Shown here in pieces: positions 33,536-43,000 of a stretch of DNA of 64,000 nt (positions are counted from its first letter, which is position 1; each line of letters begins with the position of its first letter). Below the pieces are notes generated by a model. That model was not told where the DNA came from. It was given only the letters and a program-made list of their open reading frames with translations, and made no database searches. The stretch is from Candidatus Dadabacteria bacterium. Lineage in GTDB: Bacteria; Desulfobacterota_D; UBA1144; Nemesobacterales; Nemesobacteraceae. Where the stretch lies: assembly GCA_009840385.1 (NCBI GenBank), contig VXNX01000009.1, positions 124,001-188,000 of the forward strand, in the 5' to 3' direction. The position numbers and the translations under genes are program-made.

Positions 33536-35442
33536 GCTTCCTCCATTGGAACATCTCCTGCTCTGTTTTCCATTTCGGCAATTAAGTCTATGATGTCTTG
33601 GAGTTCAACGTCATAATCTATAGGATCATCGGCACTTTCTTCATCCAACGCAATTTCGTGTAGATCTGGATCATCCAAGAGTTGTTGCATATTGCGGATC
33701 TTTTCCACCAACCTACGGCTAACCGAATAATCAATGCTTCCAACTCTTGGAGGTGCTATTGATCTATATACAAAGATATTAGTTTCCTGATTCGGGGGAA
33801 GTCCTAGTCGATGAATCCTGTCAATTGATTGAAGATAGTGTGTGGAAACATAGCTTCGGTCAGCGTATAAAGCATTATGGCAGACGGTGTGTAGACTTAT
33901 TCCTTCACCGGCGGCTGCTGGATTGGCCACAAGAACGTAACAATTATCATCTTCGTGAAATCGCTTGATTCGCCCTTCTCTGGTTTCGATTTCGTTTGTT
34001 GAACCAGATGGAACGCCTCCATGGATAAAAACCGGGTTCAAATCGGCAAGAGAGGAAACGAAATTGTAAATTGTATTGGTAAATATAGTCCAAATGACAC
34101 ATTTTTCACCCGCATTTGCTAATACACGCGCGTCATCCATCACAGCCTTCATCTTGTTTGAATAACCTTCATCCATAACTTGTTCTATTACTGCAGAATT
34201 AATTGATATATAGTCATTTGCCATAGCGGTCAGCGCAAGCACTGGGTTCACCGAGAGTTGTAGTAACCGCATAACGGAGCGTCGAGCTTTTAGAAACTCC
34301 CCCTTAGCCATTCTTCGGCTCAAATTATTGTAGTAGCTTCGAACAAACTCATTGCGAACAATGGAATAGAGTGCAAGTTGTCCTTCACTCATCGAAACAT
34401 CGACAAATTTGCGGTTTGCTTTTGGTAGACCCAGCTCTTTTTTTGTCGTTCTGACGTAGAGGTTGCCTAAAACAGTTTTTGGAGACTTACCGTGTACGAC
34501 CTCTAAACCGAGACCGTGTCCAGGCCATAAAAAATCAAGTTGCGACTCTATGTCCGAGGCACTCTGAGGCATAGGCGTACCTGTCAAAATATCCCGCCTT
34601 ACTGGCAAAGCTGAAATACTCAAAAGGAATGCTCCTCTTTGGGATTCCCAACCGGCCTTCATTCGATGTGACTCATCCAGAACCAGATGGGTAGGGGTGG
34701 AAGCAATGTGACAAGTTATTATATCTTGCTGTCTAATCAAAAGATCATATGAAATAATAAATCGTGTCGCACCCGATAATAATTTTTGGCGGTTATCTAG
34801 CTCGGACCCATCTAGAAGTGTGAATTGTTCACTTCCATTGTCTGAAGCATCCTCAGTCATACACTCGGAGACAATATCGAGCCATACTTGAGTTGCAGAC
34901 TTTGGTGCAACAACTATCAAATGTTGCCCTGTATGACGCGCCAATAGGTGAAGCGCAAAGGTTACTGTGGTCTTTCCTGCACCAGGAACTGAAAAGTTTG
35001 CACCATTTGCGAGTGAAAGCAGGTGTTGGAGATCACGAAGTTGAAAAGGCTTAAGTCTACGCTTTGTAAAACCTGCTTGAACAAGTAGGTTTTCAATTTC
35101 TTGCTCAGTGATGGTTGAAGACAGACTTTTCCTTTGCTCTTGTGTTGCCTTCACCTGGTTGGCAAACCTCTTCAACTCTTCGGCAGCCTTACCCTCAGGC
35201 CGAAATCGGAAATTTAACGAACGTTGTGTTGCTCGGCTTCCGAATTCGCGAACTAGACTGAGTGTATTAGGCCAAGAAAGTTTAATCCGGTTACCAGTAT
35301 CGATACAATCCACCCCCTTGGAGCGGATTGAGAGTTTAATACGAGACCAGACAGGTGTTTGGGTATCTTCTTCGGAAATAGCAAGCGTTCCTGTGTAATC
35401 ATCATTTAGGAGTATCCGGATAGCCGTTGATATATCATTCAT
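33532..35442 (-). CDS. SNF2-type DEAD/DEAH-box helicase
   Basis: This is a 636-residue superfamily 2 ATPase. Seen are Walker A SVPGAGKTTVTFALHLLAR (from ~151), LIVVAPKSATQVWLDIV, the DESH box in HLVLDESHRMK, motif III LTGTPMPQSASDIE, and the C-terminal helicase lobe with VLVANPAAAGEGISLHT and motif VI QSIDRIHRLGLPP. SNF2 proteins move along DNA rather than unwind it. It lies between the ParB-like and DUF3883 genes and is likely the motor of this locus. Confidence 0.9.
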   Translation of the reverse strand: MNDISTAIRILLNDDYTGTLAISEEDTQTPVWSRIKLSIRSKGVDCIDTGNRIKLSWPNTLSLVREFGSRATQRSLNFRFRPEGKAAEELKRFANQVKATQEQRKSLSSTITEQEIENLLVQAGFTKRRLKPFQLRDLQHLLSLANGANFSVPGAGKTTVTFALHLLARHTGQHLIVVAPKSATQVWLDIVSECMTEDASDNGSEQFTLLDGSELDNRQKLLSGATRFIISYDLLIRQQDIITCHIASTPTHLVLDESHRMKAGWESQRGAFLLSISALPVRRDILTGTPMPQSASDIESQLDFLWPGHGLGLEVVHGKSPKTVLGNLYVRTTKKELGLPKANRKFVDVSMSEGQLALYSIVRNEFVRSYYNNLSRRMAKGEFLKARRSVMRLLQLSVNPVLALTAMANDYISINSAVIEQVMDEGYSNKMKAVMDDARVLANAGEKCVIWTIFTNTIYNFVSSLADLNPVFIHGGVPSGSTNEIETREGRIKRFHEDDNCYVLVANPAAAGEGISLHTVCHNALYADRSYVSTHYLQSIDRIHRLGLPPNQETNIFVYRSIAPPRVGSIDYSVSRRLVEKIRNMQQLLDDPDLHEIALDEESADDPIDYDVELQDIIDLIAEMENRAGDVPMEEA

Positions 35443-35491
35443 ATTATTCCCTTACCCTTTTTAATCTTGGCCAATTCCTCGTTTCTATCGT

Positions 35492-36793
35492 TTACTGCCG
35501 TTTTTTTATACTTTCCTCCACTCTCTCTAAAATAGTTCTGATTGACTCAATCTGCTTCAACATTGCCCTTAATGTGTCATCACCGGCAAGAGTAATATCA
35601 ATCCCGGCCAGTTTTGTGTGTGCCTGAGACAGTGCTTTCAGAGCTGCTTTCTCTGATTGCTGGTCTTTGTCAAGTTCAATGGCAGTTTCACAGGATTCTA
35701 TTAAGGCAGATACAGCTTCTTCCTTTGTAGATTCGTTACGAAGTGCTTCTATTATTGAACTGTAGTTCAAATTGTCTTCTTCATTTTCAATATCAATCGC
35801 AAAATCATCTTCAACATCCTCGTCTAAATCTGCGGAATTATTGTCAATGGCTAGCTGCGCTTGCAACAATTCAAGCACTTTCGGCGCCAACTTGCCAAAG
35901 GAAGGATTCAAGTTGTAGACACGCCCTGATACTCGATCTCTGTTTTCAAAAAGTGAGAAAGCAATAGCGCGGCTTGCATTTTGAAGGCTTGGGTCCTTTT
36001 TAGCAATACTTTTTGGAATATCTCCGAAAATCTGCTGCCCTTCCGCCGCAACAAGATCATACTGACCGGGTTTCTTGACCCATTCATTTAGATATAGATC
36101 CGCCTCTTCCAGCGCCTGCAGGACCTTTTCGACATCTGCCTTGCTACGCCTCAGGCGATCAGCAACTTCCTTTGTTGTCCGTCCTTTGTTGACTTGTCTC
36201 CGGACCAATCTCGCATCGCCAATCCAGTCATAATCGAGTTTAGTTTCCTGCTTAGCTTGAAGATCGGCTTCAATATCATCTACTTCATCTCTTGTAGTAT
36301 CCGGGGGAAGAACCGCACATCGAACATGACTGAAGCGTTCGTTAACTGAACCATCATTATTACGATAGAGTTCACGCATTGCACTCAGACGACGATTCCC
36401 GTTAACCACTATGCCAGTATAGGTAATCAAAATTGTATCCCGTTGTTCTTCTTGCCTTAGTACATCGATAATCGGCACAACGGAGGATGTACCTTGTTTT
36501 GCAAGTTTCAGAAGAATTTGGTGCTGTCTCTGTTGAGCCGTTGAAGATTCTTGACCTTTCTCAAAGAAGTTTTTGGGTAGATCCCCAGTAGCAATTTCGC
36601 TTTGCTGTGCACTGAAGGTTCGACAGTTCTCCATCCGATAAACCAGCACATCGATTGGTAATGAGATCACCTTCAAAGAGAAGGGGCCACCCCGAAAGTC
36701 GTATATTTTCTCCTGCTCATTCGAGTTCTCCCAGCGTTGTTTAATAAGGACTTCTCGTTCTGACCTAGGTCGTACTCTCACTTGATAGCTCAA
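35492..36793 (-). CDS. ParB/Srx-like domain protein
   Basis: The 433-residue protein has a ParB/sulfiredoxin-type domain, with VISLPIDVLVYRMENCRTF and the motif GIVVNGNRRLSAMREL (~127-142), and a helix-turn-helix-like part further on (RTTKEVADRLRRSKADVEKVLQ). The C-terminal 140 residues are acidic and coiled-coil-like. Similar ParB-like proteins act as DNA-binding or NTP-using partners in modification systems. It is 12 bp after the nuclease gene and 49 bp before the SNF2 gene. Its exact role is unknown. Confidence 0.7.
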   Translation of the reverse strand: MSYQVRVRPRSEREVLIKQRWENSNEQEKIYDFRGGPFSLKVISLPIDVLVYRMENCRTFSAQQSEIATGDLPKNFFEKGQESSTAQQRQHQILLKLAKQGTSSVVPIIDVLRQEEQRDTILITYTGIVVNGNRRLSAMRELYRNNDGSVNERFSHVRCAVLPPDTTRDEVDDIEADLQAKQETKLDYDWIGDARLVRRQVNKGRTTKEVADRLRRSKADVEKVLQALEEADLYLNEWVKKPGQYDLVAAEGQQIFGDIPKSIAKKDPSLQNASRAIAFSLFENRDRVSGRVYNLNPSFGKLAPKVLELLQAQLAIDNNSADLDEDVEDDFAIDIENEEDNLNYSSIIEALRNESTKEEAVSALIESCETAIELDKDQQSEKAALKALSQAHTKLAGIDITLAGDDTLRAMLKQIESIRTILERVEESIKKRQ

Positions 36794-36805
36794 TAGGTTC
36801 CTCCT

Positions 36806-37270
36806 TTACTCAAAAGCAATAATAAAAATAGGAACAGTTATGACACGATCAAACAGTTCTAATTCGCGAATAACTCTCTCAGCGTTAGCAATGTTATCGC
36901 CGATTTCACGCGCGGCTTCTTTAGTAGGAAGAGCTAAAGCAGCTGCCTGTATGCGCCCGTTTTGGAAAAGAAACTGTAATTTTAATAAGTCATATGGTGC
37001 ACGGCTCATGTTTCCTGTCTGAAGCTGAAAAGCAAGACCTTCTTTCTCAGCCGTAACCTCGAGACCATAATCCTGATTAAGTTTCACTCCCAATGCCCAA
37101 CCTTCATTGAGAAACTCGGTTTCAACGTGTTCACGAATATGCGGTGTGCACCCTCTGGTAATATTGATTGTAGAAGCTTCAAATATACCAGTCAGCCACT
37201 TTCTAAGCCCACGCTGTTCCCACTCCACACTCGCATTATAATGTTTGCCATAGGTAAATGCTAGTTTCAT
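36806..37270 (-). CDS. BglII/BstYI-like restriction endonuclease, altered active site
   Basis: The 154-residue protein is smaller than BstYI or BglII (about 200-220). From residue ~53 on it follows the BstYI order: FLNEGWALG, then EGLAFQLQTGNMSRAPYDL, ALALPTKEAAREIGDNIANAE, and VITVPIFIIAF. In BstYI/BglII the corresponding catalytic stretch reads ExQ (IEVQFGK in BstYI). Here it is Q82xQ84, so the catalytic glutamate is replaced; Asp67 or Glu71/75/77 may be acidic partners. It overlaps the methyltransferase by four bases. A missing N-terminal part and the Gln change may mean reduced or altered activity. Confidence 0.5.
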   Translation of the reverse strand: MKLAFTYGKHYNASVEWEQRGLRKWLTGIFEASTINITRGCTPHIREHVETEFLNEGWALGVKLNQDYGLEVTAEKEGLAFQLQTGNMSRAPYDLLKLQFLFQNGRIQAAALALPTKEAAREIGDNIANAERVIRELELFDRVITVPIFIIAFE

Positions 37271-38202
37271 GAGTTTCTTTTTGAATTTGGATCGTAAACT
37301 GGCTCATTCATTGGTCGGGTACGGAGCTTCCCTTTACGTAGATCACGCACGCGACGGCGTGCAATATTGATATAGTTTTTGTCAAGGTCACAGCCGTATG
37401 CACAGCGACCATGCTTCAGTGCTGCAATCGCACTCGATCCAACTCCAAGATAAGGATCAAGGACATTTTGACCCTCATTGGTCAAGGCCAAAACCAACCG
37501 CTCAACCAAGCCAACGGGAAACTGACAAGGGTGTTCAGTTTTTTCTACATGGTTGGACTTCACATTAGGAATGTCCCAAACATCGGATGGGTTTTTTCCT
37601 AAAGGATTACTCGATACACTGCCTTTTTTTGGACCTTTAAAATATTTTTTGTTGGGATACTTGGATGGAACACGAATATCGTCAAGATTGAATATGTAAT
37701 CATCAGATTTTGTGAACCAAAGTATAGTCTCATGACGCCCAGAGAATCTCTTCTGGCAGTGTAGACCGTGCCCGAAGGTCCATACAATCCTGTTTCTTAG
37801 CTTCAAGCCGTGATTTCGGAAAATTGGATAGAGAAGAATGTCGAGGGGGAATATCTCACCACCATCGACATAGTTGCCAACTTGCCAACAGATTGATCCG
37901 TTGGGAGCTAGAACACGTGTGGCTTCCGCAATACAAGCGGCCTGTTCCTTGATGTAAACATCCTGAGATTTTCGAACCTCGTACTCTTTCCCGATATTGT
38001 AAGGGGGAGAGGTTACAATAAGGGTCATTGATTCGTCATCCAAACGACGCATAAATTTGAGATTATCTTCGCATGAAATTTGGACTTTTATATCTCGCTT
38101 TAGTCGCCGAGTTTTAGGGTCCTTCGTATCATTAGATGCCGCTCGTCTGGATCGTACTGATTCCAATTCCTTCTCCCGACACGTACTACTAAATCTTCCC
38201 AA
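37267..38202 (-). CDS. DNA methyltransferase, beta class (TSPPY)
   Basis: The 311-residue protein is an amino-methyltransferase of the beta order: catalytic TSPPYNIG (64-71) comes before the AdoMet motif NVLDPYLGVGSSAIAALKHG. The SPPY form is typical of N4-cytosine enzymes, though N6-adenine is possible. It is the first gene of the operon and overlaps the nuclease gene by four bases, as expected for a type II restriction-modification pair. The start is a TTG at 38202, with no better in-frame start before the catalytic motif; no strong ribosome binding site is seen. Confidence 0.88.
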   Translation of the reverse strand: MGRFSSTCREKELESVRSRRAASNDTKDPKTRRLKRDIKVQISCEDNLKFMRRLDDESMTLIVTSPPYNIGKEYEVRKSQDVYIKEQAACIAEATRVLAPNGSICWQVGNYVDGGEIFPLDILLYPIFRNHGLKLRNRIVWTFGHGLHCQKRFSGRHETILWFTKSDDYIFNLDDIRVPSKYPNKKYFKGPKKGSVSSNPLGKNPSDVWDIPNVKSNHVEKTEHPCQFPVGLVERLVLALTNEGQNVLDPYLGVGSSAIAALKHGRCAYGCDLDKNYINIARRRVRDLRKGKLRTRPMNEPVYDPNSKRNS

Positions 38203-38552
38203 GATTAATAAGATTCTACCAGCTTTACACAGCGTATGAAATTAAAGCTGAGTTCTAAGAAAGAACACGTGTTACCACAAATACTCTGCTTAGATATCCT
38301 CGCATATACGCTGATAACGTCTTAAATCTTTCGCAAATTAAAAAGGAAGGTGGCATTTCTTCATATATCCGGTGAGAGTCTAAAACTCCGGCAACCTCCA
38401 AATAGTTTTCTACCTGAATAAATTGTCCGGCATCCCAAGGAAGCTCGTTGAGATCATTTTTCATCAGATTCTTGTTTTCTTTTACGACGATAACTTTTAT
38501 ACACTGCTCTGATGAAAAAAGCCCTAGCTTTTACAGCAGCAACTTACTGAAA
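38203..38552. other. Intergenic region between island 2 and sucC
   Basis: These 350 bases contain the promoter region of the methyltransferase operon and the 3' side of sucC. An inverted repeat, CAGCTTT 38220-38226 and AAAGCTG 38244-38250, lies just upstream of the methyltransferase start and could be an operator. A minus-strand frame of 69 codons (38255-38464) has no recognisable sequence and no good ribosome binding site. sucD is not here. Confidence 0.5.
38220..38250. repeat. Inverted repeat upstream of the methyltransferase operon
   Basis: CAGCTTT at 38220-38226 and AAAGCTG at 38244-38250 are a perfect 7-bp inverted repeat with 17 bases between. The position, ~20-50 bases upstream of the TTG start, fits an operator. 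No C-protein gene is seen. Confidence 0.35.
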
Positions 38553-39719
38553 TCAGCCAGCTCTGGCAGCTTCAACCACTTTGGACGCGGCTTCCTTCAT
38601 GTCGGCCCCGGTCTCGATGTCAAGACCCGAATTCGAAAGAATCTCCCTTCCGGCTTCAACGTTGGTTCCTTCAAGCCTGACCACTAAGGGAACGTTTATT
38701 CCGACCTCAGCCGCGGCCTCAAGGATGCCATCGGCAATGGTGTCGCATTTCATGATGCCGCCGAAAATATTAACGAAGATGGCTTTTACGTTCTCGTCGC
38801 TCAGGATCATCTTAAATGCTTTCGTTACCTGCTCCGTAGTGGCCCCTCCTCCGACGTCAAGGAAGTTTGCGGGTTCTCCGCCGTGGTGCTTGATAATGTC
38901 CATGGTCGCCATGGCAAGCCCCGCGCCGTTAACAAGACACCCTATGTCTCCGTCAAGCTTAATGAAACTTATCCCCGCATCGCTTGCTTCAAGTTCAAGC
39001 GGATCTTCCTCGTCCCTGTCCCTTAACCCCGCGATGTCGCGGTGGCGGAAAAGCGCGTTATCATCAAAGTTAATCTTCGCGTCAAGAGCAACTATGTTTC
39101 CATCGGAGGTAAGAACAAGCGGGTTTATCTCCGCAAGGGAGCAGTCCTTTTCGATAAAAACCCGGTAAAGGGATGAAATAAACGATACCGCCTGCCTCAC
39201 AGCACCGCCCTCAAGGCCCATGAAATAAGCGATTTTCCGGCACTGGTAAGGCTGAATGCCGAGAGAGATATCGACGTGTTCCTTGATTATCTTCTCGGGA
39301 GATTTGGCCGCCACTTCCTCGATCTCAACCCCGCCTTCAGGGCTTCCCATAACGACCACTTTTTCCCGGGAGCGGTCAATCACCATGCCGAGATAAAACT
39401 CTTTTTCTATACTGGAAGCTTCCTCGATCAGCACGCTGCCCACCGTCTTGCCCTCGGGGCCCGTCTGGTGAGTGACCAGGTTCATGCCGATTATCTCATC
39501 CGCGGCCTCCATAGCGTCGTGGGAATTGTCAACTACCTTTATTCCCCCTCCCTTGCCCCGGCCGCCGGCGTGAATCTGGGCTTTTACCACGTATTTTGCA
39601 GAGTTAAGGGTATCGAGCACCTCCGAAACCTCATCGGCGCTGAAAACCACCTGTCCGCCCGGAACCCTGACTCCGAAATCAGAAAGAAGCTTTTTGGCCT
39701 GGTATTCGTGTACGTTCAA
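38553..39719 (-). CDS. sucC: Succinyl-CoA synthetase beta subunit
   Basis: The beta subunit binds the nucleotide and, with SucD, converts succinyl-CoA to succinate with ATP or GTP formation. The 388-residue protein is standard: [17 protein letters not shown], the ATP-grasp region with [16 protein letters not shown], and the C-terminal [17 protein letters not shown] and [16 protein letters not shown]. It is the last gene of the TCA block; the next gene downstream is the island-2 methyltransferase, so the usual sucD partner is missing from this spot. Confidence 0.97.
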   Translation of the reverse strand: MNVHEYQAKKLLSDFGVRVPGGQVVFSADEVSEVLDTLNSAKYVVKAQIHAGGRGKGGGIKVVDNSHDAMEAADEIIGMNLVTHQTGPEGKTVGSVLIEEASSIEKEFYLGMVIDRSREKVVVMGSPEGGVEIEEVAAKSPEKIIKEHVDISLGIQPYQCRKIAYFMGLEGGAVRQAVSFISSLYRVFIEKDCSLAEINPLVLTSDGNIVALDAKINFDDNALFRHRDIAGLRDRDEEDPLELEASDAGISFIKLDGDIGCLVNGAGLAMATMDIIKHHGGEPANFLDVGGGATTEQVTKAFKMILSDENVKAIFVNIFGGIMKCDTIADGILEAAAEVGINVPLVVRLEGTNVEAGREILSNSGLDIETGADMKEAASKVVEAARAG

Positions 39720-39733
39720 TCTGGTGCCCTCTC

Positions 39734-40465
39734 CTATTTCCCCTTGATCTTCCTTAAAAGCCAGGAAAGCGGATCATAATACTTGTCAACCACTCTCTCC
39801 TTGAGCGGAATGATTCCGTTGTCGGTTATGTGTATGTCCTCGGGGCACACTTCAGTGCAGCATTTCGTGATGTTGCAGAATCCGACTCCCGCCTCCTCGC
39901 GCGCGAACTCCCTCCTGTCAAGGACATCCAGGGGATGCATCTCCCGTTCGGCAATCTTTATCATGAACCTAGGCCCGGCAAACGCATCTTTTCGGTTGTG
40001 GTCGCGAAGTATGTGACAAACGTTCTGGCAGAGAAAGCACTCTATGCATTTTCGGAATTCCTGCCCCCTCTCCACATCCTCCTGGTACATGACCCACTCG
40101 GTATCTTCGGCGGGGGTAAACGGAGGAATCTTTTTGCTTACTTCGTAGTTCCACGACACGTCGGTCACGAGATCCTTTATCACGGGAAACGCCTTTATCG
40201 GGTAGACGGTAATTGTTTCGCCCTCGGCGAAACTGTCCATGCGGGTCTTACAGGCAAGCTTCGGTTTTCCGTTTATCTCGGTGCTGCAGGAGCCGCACTT
40301 GGCCGCCTTGCAGTTCCATCTTATCGCCAGGTCGCCGTCGTAGTTAGCCTGTATGTAGAAAAGCGCGTCGAGGACCACCATCCCCTCATCTACCGGGACC
40401 TCGTACTCCTTTTCCTCTCCACCCTGCGCGTCACCGCGAAAAACTCTTAGCTTGGCTACCGACAT
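39734..40465 (-). CDS. sdhB: Succinate dehydrogenase/fumarate reductase iron-sulfur subunit
   Basis: This subunit passes electrons from the flavoprotein to quinone. Its 243 residues hold one 2Fe-2S site (CKAAKCGSC with a downstream CKTR cysteine), then [11 protein letters not shown] and [11 protein letters not shown] for the 4Fe-4S and 3Fe-4S clusters. I use the ATG at 40465, because GGAGG lies seven bases upstream and the start overlaps the sdhA stop in TGATG; a GTG one codon earlier is possible. Confidence 0.95.
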   Translation of the reverse strand: MSVAKLRVFRGDAQGGEEKEYEVPVDEGMVVLDALFYIQANYDGDLAIRWNCKAAKCGSCSTEINGKPKLACKTRMDSFAEGETITVYPIKAFPVIKDLVTDVSWNYEVSKKIPPFTPAEDTEWVMYQEDVERGQEFRKCIECFLCQNVCHILRDHNRKDAFAGPRFMIKIAEREMHPLDVLDRREFAREEAGVGFCNITKCCTEVCPEDIHITDNGIIPLKERVVDKYYDPLSWLLRKIKGK

Positions 40466-42183
40466 CACTTATCCTCCGTAAACAGTTTCGAAAGCTCCTC
40501 GGGCATCTCCACAATCGGCCTCGTCCCGACATCCATCGCCCCCTCCTTGAAGGAGACAATGAAATTAAGCTTGCCCCATTTCTCATCGTCGCTCTCAGGG
40601 AAATCAACCCGGCTGTGAGCTCCCCTGCTCTCCTTCCTAGCAAGCGCGCATCTCGCAAGCGCCTCCGAAACGATCAGCATCGACTTAAGGTCCCTGCAGA
40701 GATGCCATCCCGGGTTAAACATCACCGAGCCCTCTATCTTGAGTACTTTCGACTTCTCCTTCAGTCCCTCTATCTCGTCTATGCCCTTCTGTATGTTCTC
40801 TTCCGTGCGGAACACCCCTATGTAGAGCTGCATCACGTCCTGGAGATCCTGATGGATAGTGTAGGGGTTCTCCCCTTGCGTGTTGTTAAAAGGCTCCCTG
40901 AGCTCGTTTGCGTATCCCTCAACGAGTTCGGCGGGTATCTGTGCGTGGGATTTCCCGCTCGCGTAAGCCGCTGCTCCTTCTCCCGCCCTTTTTCCGAAAA
41001 CAAGAAGATCAGAGAGGGAATTTCCGCCGAGACGGTTTGCCCCGTGCATTCCTCCTGCGACCTCGCCCGCGGCAAATAACCCCGGAACCGTGCTCGAGCA
41101 GGTATCTCCTTCAACCTTTACTCCCCCCATGACGTAATGGGTGGTCGGAAACACTTCCATCGGACCTTTCGTTATGTCTATATCGGCAAATTCCATGAAC
41201 TGGTGGTACATGCTTGGAAGCTTTCGCTTTACGTAATCGGCTCCCCTGTGGGAGACGTCTAGGAACGCTCCGCCGTGGGGAGAACCGCGGCCCTGCTCAA
41301 CCTCCGTGTATATGGATCTTGCTACCACGTCGCGGGTTGAAAGCTCCATGCGCTCTGGGTCGTATCTCTCCATGAATCGCTCGCCCTCGCTGTTTGTGAG
41401 AATGCCTCCCTCTCCGCGCACCGCCTCCGTAACCAGTATTCCCCTCACGCTCGGGGGCCAGACCATCCCGGTGGGATGGAACTGTATGAATTCCATGTCT
41501 ATAAGCTCCGCTCCGGCCTCATACGCCATCGCGTGGCCGTCTCCGGTGTATTCCCAGGAGTTCGAGGTGTACTTGTAGGCCTTTCCCACCCCACCCGTCG
41601 CAAGAACAATGGCGTTTGCGCGGAAAAGAACGAATTTTCCGCTTTCCCTCCAGTAGCCGAAGGCTCCTGTTACCCTGTCTCCGTCCTTTACAAGATGGGT
41701 TATCGTGCACTCCATGTAGACGTCTATGCCCGAGTGTATCCCCTTTTCCTGGAGTGTCCTTATCATCTCAAGACCGGTTCTGTCGCCCACGTGGGCAAGC
41801 CTCTTCCATGTGTGCCCGCCGAATGCCCTCTGATTTATTCTTCCCTCTTTCGTTCTGTCAAAAAGCGCTCCCCAGTATTCAAGTTCTCTCACCCTCTCGG
41901 GAGCCTCCTGCGCGTGGTAAAGAGCCATCTGCCAGTTGTTAAGCATCTTCCCGCCCTTCATGGTGTCCTTGAAGTGGGTTTCCCAGTTGTCCTTTGTGTC
42001 GACGTTTGCCAAGGCGGCAGCAACGCCGCCCTCGGCCATTACGGTGTGGGCCTTGCCGAGCAGGGATTTGCATATAAGTGCTGTCGAGGCGCCTTGGGCG
42101 GAAGATTCGATGGCGGCCCGAAGCCCTGCCCCGCCTGCGCCGATAACTATAACGTCATGAGTGTGTGTTTCGTATTTTTCCAC
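40465..42183 (-). CDS. sdhA: Succinate dehydrogenase/fumarate reductase flavoprotein subunit
   Basis: This is the FAD-carrying catalytic subunit. It shows the FAD site VIVIGAGGAGLRAAIE near the start, GGHTWKRLAHVGDRTG, the catalytic region IQFHPTGMVWPPSVRGILVTEAVRGEGG and the C-terminal GANRLGGNSLSDLLVFGKRAG. The start is taken as the GTG at 42183, two bases after the sdhC stop, giving 572 residues; the open frame runs further upstream but would overlap sdhC. It sits between sdhC and sdhB in the order C-A-B. Confidence 0.94.
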   Translation of the reverse strand: MEKYETHTHDVIVIGAGGAGLRAAIESSAQGASTALICKSLLGKAHTVMAEGGVAAALANVDTKDNWETHFKDTMKGGKMLNNWQMALYHAQEAPERVRELEYWGALFDRTKEGRINQRAFGGHTWKRLAHVGDRTGLEMIRTLQEKGIHSGIDVYMECTITHLVKDGDRVTGAFGYWRESGKFVLFRANAIVLATGGVGKAYKYTSNSWEYTGDGHAMAYEAGAELIDMEFIQFHPTGMVWPPSVRGILVTEAVRGEGGILTNSEGERFMERYDPERMELSTRDVVARSIYTEVEQGRGSPHGGAFLDVSHRGADYVKRKLPSMYHQFMEFADIDITKGPMEVFPTTHYVMGGVKVEGDTCSSTVPGLFAAGEVAGGMHGANRLGGNSLSDLLVFGKRAGEGAAAYASGKSHAQIPAELVEGYANELREPFNNTQGENPYTIHQDLQDVMQLYIGVFRTEENIQKGIDEIEGLKEKSKVLKIEGSVMFNPGWHLCRDLKSMLIVSEALARCALARKESRGAHSRVDFPESDDEKWGKLNFIVSFKEGAMDVGTRPIVEMPEELSKLFTEDK

Positions 42184-42185
42184 GT

Positions 42186-42917
42186 CTATATCAACCTCAG
42201 ATCGGTAATTGTGCCGTTCGCTACCAGGAACACGTAAAGGTCCGTGAGAGCCACGAAAACAAGGCTTGTCCACGCCCATTTCATATGTACTTCGTTCTGG
42301 ACGCTTATGGCGCCCCAGAGACGAAAGCGGGTCGGACACTTTGAGAACACGTCAAGATTTCCTCCCATCAGATGGCGAAACGAGTGGCAGGAAAACGAAT
42401 ACATGGTAAGCAGGAACGCGTTTAAGGTCAGAACGATGGTTCCGACGCCCACCCCTATCCCGTCATGGAAGAAAAAGGCTTCGTACGAGTCAATCCACAA
42501 AAACAGCAGAATGACGATAGAGGCGTAGAGAAAAAACCTGTGGATATTCTGCAGGATGAACGGAAAGCTCGACTCTCCGGTGTAGGAACCCCTTTTGCCG
42601 ACCGGTTTCACCGCGCAGCCCGGAGGCGAGAAGAAATACGCCCGGTAGTATGCTTTTCTGTAGTAATAGCAGGTCGCCCGGAATCCAAGCGGCGCCCAGA
42701 GAATAAGTATTGCCGGGGAAGCCGGCCACCAGTCAAAGAGCAGAAGCGGGGAATAAAAAGGCGAGAGGTAAGGCTCGGTGTAGAAAAACTGGTTCGAGAG
42801 AGCTCTCCACGTGGAGTAGATCCCGAAAGCCCCCAGCACCACCCCGGTTATGAGGGGCTCCACCCACCACATATCCTTTCTCATGGTGAGCGCCTTGCTC
42901 GCCGTACCGTTAGCCAT
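42186..42917 (-). CDS. sdhC: Succinate dehydrogenase membrane anchor, single-subunit type
   Basis: The 243-residue protein is mostly hydrophobic with about five membrane segments and histidines in HRFFLY and SCHSFRH that could hold heme. It includes the segment FRATCYYYRKAYYRAYFFSPPGCAV, which I recall from actinobacterial-type Sdh anchors. There is no second anchor gene. Position directly before sdhA supports the role; details of heme and quinone binding are not visible. Confidence 0.78.
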   Translation of the reverse strand: MANGTASKALTMRKDMWWVEPLITGVVLGAFGIYSTWRALSNQFFYTEPYLSPFYSPLLLFDWWPASPAILILWAPLGFRATCYYYRKAYYRAYFFSPPGCAVKPVGKRGSYTGESSFPFILQNIHRFFLYASIVILLFLWIDSYEAFFFHDGIGVGVGTIVLTLNAFLLTMYSFSCHSFRHLMGGNLDVFSKCPTRFRLWGAISVQNEVHMKWAWTSLVFVALTDLYVFLVANGTITDLRLI

Positions 42918-43000
42918 ATTGCAGAAACCTCCAAAAAATATTTCCGGAGCGTCCGTCCGAGATTATAAACGGCGCCGGGGAGCGGAATGTAAATGGAACC

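Larger units (their letters stand above)
29237..38202. other. Defence island 2 (between rpoH and sucC)
   Basis: Six minus-strand genes read methyltransferase, BglII/BstYI-like nuclease, ParB-like, SNF2 helicase, DUF3883, RecB-like nuclease/helicase. The first five are spaced from a 4-bp overlap to a 49-bp gap and look like one operon; the last begins 54 bp after DUF3883. Base composition is mixed: the first five genes are A+T-rich and the last is closer to the genome. No mobile-element gene marks the boundary. Confidence 0.75.

Noticed and set aside
38255-38464. 69-codon minus-strand frame
   Set aside because: No ribosome binding site, no recognisable sequence and a position in the promoter region of the methyltransferase operon; kept only as a note in the intergenic entry.
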